In this document: positions 1-6,032 of the stretch, one piece after another
Layout of the letters: the number at the start of each line of letters is the position of its first letter
Numbering within the stretch: the first letter of the stretch is position 1
From: JBHHYR01 sp046757585
GTDB lineage: Bacteria > Desulfobacterota > Binatia > HRBIN30
Assembly (NCBI GenBank): GCA_046757585.1
Contig: JBHHYR010000127.1
Span: 1-11,263 of the forward strand
DNA length: 11,263 nucleotides
Direction of reading: 5' to 3'
The notes under the pieces: model-generated
Database searches by the model: none
What the model saw: the letters and a program-made list of their open reading frames with translations, nothing else
What the model was told of the DNA's origin: nothing
Position numbers and translations under genes: made by a program

Positions 1-1
1 C

Positions 2-1090
2 TACCACGAACCCTCCGGCCTCTTCCGCACCGAGCTAGGCAGCAACGTGGTCACCCTGACACCCTATGATGTCGGGATTCAGCTCGGCGCCATCCGCGAA
101 CTCATGTTCGCCACCCCCGTGCACCTGATCGAACCGCTCCTGGACTGGTTCCCCCGCTGGTGGGTTCAGACCGTCGACACCAGCGGCATGCAGCAGTCGG
201 AGGGGAACCGCACCGGCGAGCTGTTTTACGGCGTACGCGACACGGATTTCGACGATGACGGCCTTCCCTTCTACGGGAAGGGGCCCGGCCGGCACGGCAT
301 CGCGCCAGTCCTAGCGGGAAAGGTCGACGTGCTGGTTGGAAGCCCGGACGCGGGCGCCTTCTCGAAGCTGCCAGGAGACGTGCATAGCCCCGCTCGCTGG
401 GGAGGGAAAGTGAAATACGCTTACGCGTCGGGTTCCCTGCGCGCACCGGTTTTGCCGGTGACGATCAGGGGCGACGACCTCGTCGAACGCCCCGCTATGA
501 AGCGCTTCGACGGGATGACGTATCCCCTTCCCGCCAGCAAGCCTCACATTCGCCACAACCCCAGGCTCACGGGGAAGGAGATCATCGAGCGGGAAGCAAA
601 TTGCGTCTTGTGTCACGGCTGGACCGGTGAGGGGATCACCGGGTTGCCGTGGAAGGCCGATGCATTCGAACGCGACCGCGACAGCATGTTCGAGATTCCC
701 AAGACCGGTCGCGCCAGCCGGCTGATGCCCGAGTGGGGGATCGGCAATCAGGACGGCGTCGGTTCGGTGCTCAACGACGAGGAGATCTATCGAATCGTCG
801 ACTACGTGCAGAGCCCAGCGTTTCGGGCCCTGATCACCGAGAGCCAGGCTGGGATCCTCGATCCGCAGTTTCCGCCCAAGGACGCCTACTTCTACATCTC
901 GCGCGCCTATCTGGCGGGCCGCAAGAAACCCGCGACCGAGGCGGACATTCTCACTGTCCTGGAAGCCTACGAGCAGGCGGTGGCGACGAACACGAAGGTG
1001 AACGTGTTGAAGCTACTGGGGGCGCATGAGTCCACGACTGCAAGCGCGCAGGGGGCAAACCAGGCCACGCGCACCGGGACCCCACAGTGA
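2..1090 (+). CDS. C-terminal part of a cytochrome c domain protein (5' end outside window)
   Basis: The frame is open to the left edge, so the GTG at 47 is probably not the true start; 363 residues are visible. One c-type heme motif, CVLCH, lies at visible residues 201-205 (bases 602-616). A likely axial Met follows in RLMPEWG (Met242), and the helical segment EEIYRIVDYVQSPAF is typical of a class I cytochrome c end. The roughly 190 residues before the heme are not a cytochrome fold I recognise. They contain an Asp-rich loop, DTDFDDDG (residues 80-87), that resembles a DxDxDG calcium-binding loop. No membrane segment is seen in the visible part. The heme domain implies a periplasmic electron carrier. 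Gene 2 follows after 47 bases, so the two may be co-transcribed. I am confident of the heme domain; the identity of the N-terminal region, and any further domains upstream, are unknown. Confidence 0.8.
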   Translation, partial: YHEPSGLFRTELGSNVVTLTPYDVGIQLGAIRELMFATPVHLIEPLLDWFPRWWVQTVDTSGMQQSEGNRTGELFYGVRDTDFDDDGLPFYGKGPGRHGIAPVLAGKVDVLVGSPDAGAFSKLPGDVHSPARWGGKVKYAYASGSLRAPVLPVTIRGDDLVERPAMKRFDGMTYPLPASKPHIRHNPRLTGKEIIEREANCVLCHGWTGEGITGLPWKADAFERDRDSMFEIPKTGRASRLMPEWGIGNQDGVGSVLNDEEIYRIVDYVQSPAFRALITESQAGILDPQFPPKDAYFYISRAYLAGRKKPATEADILTVLEAYEQAVATNTKVNVLKLLGAHESTTASAQGANQATRTGTPQ

Positions 1091-1124
1091 AGAGTTGAGA
1101 CCCGCGTGGAGGACGAAGTTCCAA

Positions 1125-1133
1125 GGGGAAGGA
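1125..1133 (+). promoter_or_regulatory. Shine-Dalgarno site for the cupredoxin-like gene
   Basis: The purine run GGGGAAGGA ends four bases before the ATG at 1138 and supports that start. The 47-base gap around it (1091-1137) shows no clear terminator hairpin and no convincing promoter. Confidence 0.6.
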
Positions 1134-1137
1134 CGAG

Positions 1138-1875
1138 ATGGAAAAAGCATGGTTGACGTTCTTGGCCGTGGGCGGCGCTGCCCTGCTGCTGGCACATGCT
1201 CCGCGCGCTGCGCGTGCCGTCGAAGCTAGCGGCGTGATCACTGGTTCTGTTCGTTTTCGCGGCACACCACCTCCGCCGAAGAAGATGCCGATCGACAAGG
1301 ACAACGACGTGTGCGGCACCGGGTTCCGGAAGCTCGTCGAAGTCGATGTCGCCCCCGACAAGAGCCTGCGCAATGTGGTGGTCTGCGTGCAGGGCACCAA
1401 AGCCGCTTCGCACTCCCAGAAACCCCAGGGTCGTTTCAAGCTCGATCAGAGAGGTTGCAAGTTCATCCCCGAGGTTTCGATCGTCCCGAAAGGGGCAAAG
1501 CTGAAGATCACCAACCGGGACCCAGTCGTCCATAACATTCACACCTTCGAGATCATCAAGGGGAGACGCCGTGACATGTTCAACTTCGCGCAGCCGGAAC
1601 GGGGCCACCGCCGCACGGAGACGATCAAACCGCGACGGGGCGACACCATCGAGCTGACCTGCGACGTGCACACCTTCATGCACGGATGGATCTATGTGAG
1701 CGACGGTTCGACCTGTGTCGTGGCTAAGGACGGCCATTTCAGAATCAACGGGGTGCCGGATGGAACCCACGCAGTGAAAGTGTGGCACCCCACCCTCGGA
1801 GAGCAAGAAAAGGAAGTACGCGTCGCTGGCGGGAAGGCGATACAGGTCGACTTCGAGTTCGCCAACGCGCACTGA
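1138..1875 (+). CDS. Secreted cupredoxin-like copper protein with carboxypeptidase-regulatory-like fold
   Basis: This 245-residue protein has a Sec signal peptide (residues 1-27, likely cut near RAARA). Its body is a beta-sandwich: ITGSVRFRG near residue 34, then a cupredoxin-like core, then an end (GHFRINGVPDGTHAVKVWH, residues 199-217) typical of carboxypeptidase-regulatory-like domains. Probable copper ligands are His132 or His135 in DPVVHNIHTF and the cluster CDVHTFMHGW (Cys175, His178, Met181 or His182). The CDVHxxM pattern is common in secreted proteins annotated as plastocyanin-like or carboxypeptidase-regulatory-like. The role is probably a soluble periplasmic electron carrier or copper-binding partner for the cytochromes encoded downstream. 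Other cysteines (59, 83, 107, 193) could form disulfides. The start is fixed by a strong Shine-Dalgarno site and the signal peptide. Copper binding is inferred from the motif and the donor/acceptor role from context. Confidence 0.82.
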   Translation: MEKAWLTFLAVGGAALLLAHAPRAARAVEASGVITGSVRFRGTPPPPKKMPIDKDNDVCGTGFRKLVEVDVAPDKSLRNVVVCVQGTKAASHSQKPQGRFKLDQRGCKFIPEVSIVPKGAKLKITNRDPVVHNIHTFEIIKGRRRDMFNFAQPERGHRRTETIKPRRGDTIELTCDVHTFMHGWIYVSDGSTCVVAKDGHFRINGVPDGTHAVKVWHPTLGEQEKEVRVAGGKAIQVDFEFANAH

Positions 1876-1934
1876 TGCGGTGCCGCCGGAAGACGTGTCG
1901 GCCCGGGTCAGCGAAGGGCCCGGTGGAATGTGTC

Positions 1935-3974
1935 ATGCGTACGATGACGCTGTGCCGCAGACGGAACGCGCGCGATCTCCGTCTGCTTCTCTTTCTGCTG
2001 GCGGTCCTGTGGCCGAACGCCGCACTGGCTGCTGAGGGGCTACCGCTTTATCGGACCTTTTTCGGCATCAATCCCCGCCTGGTCGTTTGGATCGTGGCGG
2101 AGCTGCACCTGATGTTCGGGGCTTTCGTCCTCGGCGTTCCCATCTTCGCGGTCATCGTCGAGATCGTGGGGGTCCGACAGCGGGACCCCGAGGCCGCCAG
2201 TCGCTATGACGGGCTCGCCTACGAGTTTACGAAGCTCCTGTCCTCCGCCTTCGCGACCACCGCTGCCTTCGGCGGCCTCCTCGCGTTCGTTCTCTTCTCC
2301 CTCTACCCCGACTTCATGGCCCACCTCACCGACGTGTTTCACCCGAGCTTTTACGTGTACGGGCTCCTGTTCTTCGCCGAGGGATTCACGCTCTACGTCT
2401 ACTACTACGGGTGGCAGCGCATGGCCGGCGGTCACGCGAAGAGCTTTCATATCGTGCTCGGCGTGCTGCTCAACCTGACCGGCACCGCTCTGATGTTCAT
2501 CGCAAACTCGTGGACGACGTACATGATGACCCCGCCAGGTCTCAAGTCCGGAGCGGCAGGGAAGCTCGCGAGTCATTGGGAGGGCACGCATTACATCGGA
2601 CCGTTCTGGGAGGCCTTCCACAATTACCTTTGGATGCCGCTTAACATTCACCGCCTCCTCGCCAACGTCGCCTTCGGCGGTGCGATTTGCGGTGCCTATG
2701 CGGCGGTGAAGTTCCTGGGCGCACGCGACGAGCAGGCACGGGCCCACTACGACTGGATGGGCTACGTCGGCAACTTCATTGCCATGTCAGCGCTCATCCC
2801 CTTGCCCTTCGCTGGCTACTACCTGGGAAGAGAGATCTACAGCTTCAATTCGACCATGGGGCAGGACATGATGGGCGGCACCTTCTCCTGGACGTTCATC
2901 CTGCAGGCGGTGTTCGTCGGGACCCTGTTCATCGCAGGCAACTACTACCTGTGGTCGGGCATGCGCCGCATCCCTGGTGGTGAGCGATACCTGCGCTTCG
3001 TCCCGTGGATGATCGGGATTCTGTTTTTCTGCTTCGCCGTGTGGCTGACCCCGCACAACCTGCTCTTGGGCGGGATGGAAAAGAAGTTCGGTCTCATGCC
3101 CGCCAAGAACGCGGTCATCCAGCTGATGATCCTCACCACGTTCGCGGGCTTCCTCATGTACCGCCGGGCAAACAAGGCGCAGGCCGTAGAAGTACCCGCG
3201 CGGGGCATCGGCCCCAAGGTGGCCATCGCCGTGGCCGGTGCCCTCGGGATCGCCGTGCTCGCTTTCTACGCCTCCTCGTCCGACCTTGCAGACGCAAACC
3301 CGGCGATCGGACGCTTCGTTGTGACCAAGCTACCGGTCGCGTTCTTGACCTTCGACCTTGCAGGCACACTGACCTACGCCGCGACGCTGCGTTGGACCCT
3401 CTACCATCAGATGCTGTGGATCGTGCTCTGCTGCGCTCTGTTCTTCGTGCCGCGACGCGGCAATCTGGCTCAGGGTTTGCTCATCGGCGTGACCACCTTC
3501 CACGCCAGCGCGTGGCTCTTCCAGCACGGCTTCACGATCATGGAGAAGGCCAACCCGCTGGTCCGGCAAGTGGCGGTCTGCCAGGTGCTGATGATCCTAG
3601 GCTGTCTGCTGGTTGCCACCGTGTTCGACGTTCTGCTCTACCGGGGCGCGCCGAGCCTCGGTCCCTACCGCTGGGGGCAGATGCATCGCCGCAGTCAGTT
3701 CGCGCTCGTGCTGCTGTGTGTCTTCTTCGTCATGAACATGGGGCTCATGGGCTTCATCCGCTCCGGCCTCCGCAAGGGCTGGCACGTGGTCGCGGTATTG
3801 AAGGACACGTCTGAATGGGCAGCCACGCCGAGCAATCTTTACATGGCGGTGGTGGTCAGCGGGATCAGCATCGTCTTCCTCTTGCTCGTGTCGTTCGTGT
3901 TCTGGACGGCGAGCCTGCTCGAGCCTAAGCGCCCGCAGGGAGCCATGGTGCCAGAGGCGGCGAGCGATGAATAA
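1935..3974 (+). CDS. Cytochrome bd-superfamily subunit I-like membrane protein (CydA-like, paralogue 1)
   Basis: This 679-residue polytopic membrane protein is homologous to CydA but diverged. A signal peptide (about residues 15-33, ending AALAAEG) precedes TM1. TM1 carries AELHLMF, with His58 matching the TM1 heme-ligand His of CydA. TM3 has FFAEGF, where Glu149 matches the conserved TM3 Glu. TM4 ends IANSW, like the ANGW of E. coli CydA. TM5 has NIHRLLAN, where His239 matches the TM5 heme b558 ligand. After TM6 the motif GREIY (298-302) replaces LGDESGYE and the long Q-loop is missing. At the GRQPW position there is TPHNL (372-376). Residues from about 428 form a CydA-unlike extension of about five or six helices. 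Its signatures are ANP at 539, AVCQVLM, WGQM at 580, and GLMGFIRS at 603. No CXXCH is present. The start at 1935 has GGTGGA upstream; TGATG at 1875 (699 aa) or ATG 1944 are alternatives. The likely role is the heme-bearing core of an oxidase-like complex without a quinol site. Confidence 0.85.
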   Translation: MRTMTLCRRRNARDLRLLLFLLAVLWPNAALAAEGLPLYRTFFGINPRLVVWIVAELHLMFGAFVLGVPIFAVIVEIVGVRQRDPEAASRYDGLAYEFTKLLSSAFATTAAFGGLLAFVLFSLYPDFMAHLTDVFHPSFYVYGLLFFAEGFTLYVYYYGWQRMAGGHAKSFHIVLGVLLNLTGTALMFIANSWTTYMMTPPGLKSGAAGKLASHWEGTHYIGPFWEAFHNYLWMPLNIHRLLANVAFGGAICGAYAAVKFLGARDEQARAHYDWMGYVGNFIAMSALIPLPFAGYYLGREIYSFNSTMGQDMMGGTFSWTFILQAVFVGTLFIAGNYYLWSGMRRIPGGERYLRFVPWMIGILFFCFAVWLTPHNLLLGGMEKKFGLMPAKNAVIQLMILTTFAGFLMYRRANKAQAVEVPARGIGPKVAIAVAGALGIAVLAFYASSSDLADANPAIGRFVVTKLPVAFLTFDLAGTLTYAATLRWTLYHQMLWIVLCCALFFVPRRGNLAQGLLIGVTTFHASAWLFQHGFTIMEKANPLVRQVAVCQVLMILGCLLVATVFDVLLYRGAPSLGPYRWGQMHRRSQFALVLLCVFFVMNMGLMGFIRSGLRKGWHVVAVLKDTSEWAATPSNLYMAVVVSGISIVFLLLVSFVFWTASLLEPKRPQGAMVPEAASDE

Positions 3975-5085
3975 ACGTTCCGGCGGATCCATCATGCGCG
4001 ATCTAGGCACGTTTGTGCTGGCGCTCGCCGGGCTGTTCATCGTGCTCGGCTGGTACGTAACCGCTCTGCAGGGCGGTGGGGTTCAGGCAGCCACCAGCGG
4101 GGTCAGTGCTGAGCGAGGCGAGACCATCTTCTGGGACACCGGTCCGGTCAAGGGAACCTGCCGCAACTGCCACAGCATCGGGGACCGGGGAAACATGAAG
4201 CGCTGTCCGAACCTGGGTGAGTCGGCACTCGGCCCACCCATTGGCGAACGCGCGGCGCGGCGTGCCGAAGAGCGCCATGCGCAAACGGGCAAGCCCTACA
4301 CGCGCACCGACTACCTGGTCGAGTGCATCGCCAACCCAAGCGCCTACGTCGTCCAGGGCTTTCCCGACCATCTCATGCCACTCGTCTACACGGGTCAGAT
4401 CGACCTCGCTCCCGAAGACGTCATGAGCGTGATCGCCTACCTCCAGTCCATCGGCGGAGAGGTGGACCTCCCAGCGATCGCTGAATCCATGAGCCGGTAC
4501 GGTCAGGCGATCTTCGCCAAGGAATCGGGCAAGACGTCTGGGGCCAAGGTGCGCCGCATCGATTTCCCATATCCCGAGTGGGAGGTGTTGGAGCCAGAGC
4601 AAATAGCCGAGTATCAGGCGCGCTCGAACACGGAGCGCAAGGCCTACCTGGCCAAGTCACTGGACGACGATCAGATCGAGATGCTGGCGGACATCGAGGA
4701 GGAATGGATCGAGGATGGCCGCAAGGTGTTTCGGGAGAACCGCTGTTGGCAGTGTCATGGCATCGCCGGGGAGGATTTCGGCGCCGTCGAACCCGGCAAG
4801 GTGGGCCCTGAGCTGAGCGGGATCGGCGCCATCCAGACCCGAGAGTACCTTCTCGAGTCCATCCTGAACCCGGACGCGCTCATCGTGCCCCCGGTGGAAG
4901 AGCACTCCGAGGACGGCCGATCGAAGATGCCCAGCTTTGCCGACCTGCTGTCGACCCGCGACCTCCTCCGCCTGGTGGTCTACCTGTCGAGCCTGACCGG
5001 AGCCCCGCCTCCCGCGGAGCCCGAGGAGCCGGCACCCGCTTCGGCAGTCGCCGGGCATGCGCCCCGGGTGGCAGGAGGATCATGA
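3967..5085 (+). CDS. Membrane-anchored di-heme cytochrome c
   Basis: This 372-residue protein has a single N-terminal hydrophobic segment (about residues 12-34) that acts as an uncleaved anchor or signal. Two cytochrome c domains follow. Domain 1 has CRNCH at 65-69 with a probable axial Met137 in HLMP. Domain 2 has CWQCH at 260-264 with a probable axial Met321 in SKMPSF. The linker between them (about 165-250) is acidic and helical. The tail after residue 345 is rich in Pro, Ala and Glu and looks disordered. The ATG lies inside the end of the CydA-like gene (8-base overlap), which indicates translational coupling and close stoichiometry. The likely role is passing electrons on the periplasmic side to or from the CydA-like core. 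An in-frame ATG at 3994 is a possible alternative start and would still keep the anchor. Confidence 0.88.
   Translation: MNKRSGGSIMRDLGTFVLALAGLFIVLGWYVTALQGGGVQAATSGVSAERGETIFWDTGPVKGTCRNCHSIGDRGNMKRCPNLGESALGPPIGERAARRAEERHAQTGKPYTRTDYLVECIANPSAYVVQGFPDHLMPLVYTGQIDLAPEDVMSVIAYLQSIGGEVDLPAIAESMSRYGQAIFAKESGKTSGAKVRRIDFPYPEWEVLEPEQIAEYQARSNTERKAYLAKSLDDDQIEMLADIEEEWIEDGRKVFRENRCWQCHGIAGEDFGAVEPGKVGPELSGIGAIQTREYLLESILNPDALIVPPVEEHSEDGRSKMPSFADLLSTRDLLRLVVYLSSLTGAPPPAEPEEPAPASAVAGHAPRVAGGS
5073..5078 (+). promoter_or_regulatory. Shine-Dalgarno site for the three-helix cytochrome c gene
   Basis: A perfect AGGAGG lies just before the ATG at 5082, with unusually short three-base spacing. It sits inside the end of the upstream gene and supports the ATGA stop-start overlap. 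Confidence 0.6.
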
Positions 5086-6032
5086 GCACCTCCCAGCACC
5101 GCGACGTCGCCTCGTCCGGGGCTTTTGGTCCCTTGACGCACACGATCGTGTTTCTGGTCGGCTTCTACGCCTTCTTGAAGCTCACGCTCCCAACAATCGG
5201 CGGCTGGCTAGCAGCACCCGACTGGTTTTCGATCCGCACGGATCTGCAGAGCTCGGGCCGAGAGCTCGCCCTGTACATGACGCTCGGAGCGCTCGCCTGG
5301 TACTGTTATCTCTCCTACGAGGACGAGCGTTGGGCCGAGTTCCGCCGGCCGATCTTCGAGTTTGTGGGCAAGCAGGGTCCGATTCAACGAGCCGTGATGG
5401 CGTTGGTCCCGCCGCTGGTCGGAGGACTGGTCTTCTACCACACCGTGCTTGGAGCGGCCGAGCTGGAGATGAGCCCGATTCGCCATCCCACCCCGCCGGA
5501 GCAGTTCGCTGCGCTGCGGAACCCCTTCCGGCACCCGACGCGGGAAATGCTCAACGCCTTCGACGAAGCCATTCGTTCCGGCGCCATCGACGCTTCGCGC
5601 AGCGCGGAGCCAGCGGTGCGCGCGTACGCCCGGGCGCTCGCCGCGGGGACCGCCAGGCCGGAGCAGCGAGCACGTGCCTTCTTCCGACGGGTCACAGAAG
5701 AAGGCCGGGTGCTGTTCATGATCAATTGCCGTCCCTGCCACGGGACCCGTGCCATGGGGGACGGCCCCATGTCGGTTGGCCAGCGCCGCCAGCCTGCCGA
5801 CTTCACGGGCGTCGAAACGATCGCCACGCTCGTGGAGGGGGCGGTCTTCTGGCGCGTCAAGAAGGGCGGCATTGGCTTACCTCACGTCGGTGCACCGTGG
5901 GAATCGGCCATGCCGCGTTGGGAGACGGATCTGACCGATGAGCAGATCTGGAAAATCATTACAGCCGAGTACGATATCGCCGGCAACGCACCGCGGCAGC
6001 CAGAAGGGCGGCAAGGGGCAACGGGACCGTGA
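5082..6032 (+). CDS. Three-helix membrane protein with C-terminal mono-heme cytochrome c domain
   Basis: This 316-residue protein has three predicted membrane helices, at about residues 20-42, 61-80 and 103-124. A linker with RHPTPPEQF and NPFRHP leads to one cytochrome c domain. The heme motif CRPCH is at 216-220, and the probable axial Met277 lies in SAMPRWETDLTDEQI. There is no cleavable signal peptide; the heme domain is expected on the periplasmic face. It overlaps the di-heme cytochrome gene by four bases (ATGA). Gene 8 (10239-11138) is a clear paralogue: both share ATLVEG, GGIGLP, PWxSAMPRW and AEYD near the C-terminus. The pairing of one such protein with each CydA-like protein suggests it is a dedicated electron-entry subunit. 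That role is inferred from context; the cytochrome assignment is direct. Confidence 0.87.
   Translation: MSTSQHRDVASSGAFGPLTHTIVFLVGFYAFLKLTLPTIGGWLAAPDWFSIRTDLQSSGRELALYMTLGALAWYCYLSYEDERWAEFRRPIFEFVGKQGPIQRAVMALVPPLVGGLVFYHTVLGAAELEMSPIRHPTPPEQFAALRNPFRHPTREMLNAFDEAIRSGAIDASRSAEPAVRAYARALAAGTARPEQRARAFFRRVTEEGRVLFMINCRPCHGTRAMGDGPMSVGQRRQPADFTGVETIATLVEGAVFWRVKKGGIGLPHVGAPWESAMPRWETDLTDEQIWKIITAEYDIAGNAPRQPEGRQGATGP

Noticed and set aside
1091..1137. Possible terminator or promoter between genes 1 and 2
   Set aside because: The gap is only 47 bases; it holds a Shine-Dalgarno site but no convincing hairpin with a T-run and no clear -35/-10 pair.
1782..1934. Extended N-terminus for CydA-like paralogue 1
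   Set aside because: The upstream part overlaps the cupredoxin gene and is basic low-complexity sequence. Only the stretch from the TGATG at 1875 remains a reasonable alternative.
5057..5941. Plus-strand open frame overlapping the three-helix cytochrome c gene in another frame
   Set aside because: It is Arg- and Ser-rich, lacks motifs and conflicts with the coupled ATGA start and heme motif of the 5082-6032 gene.
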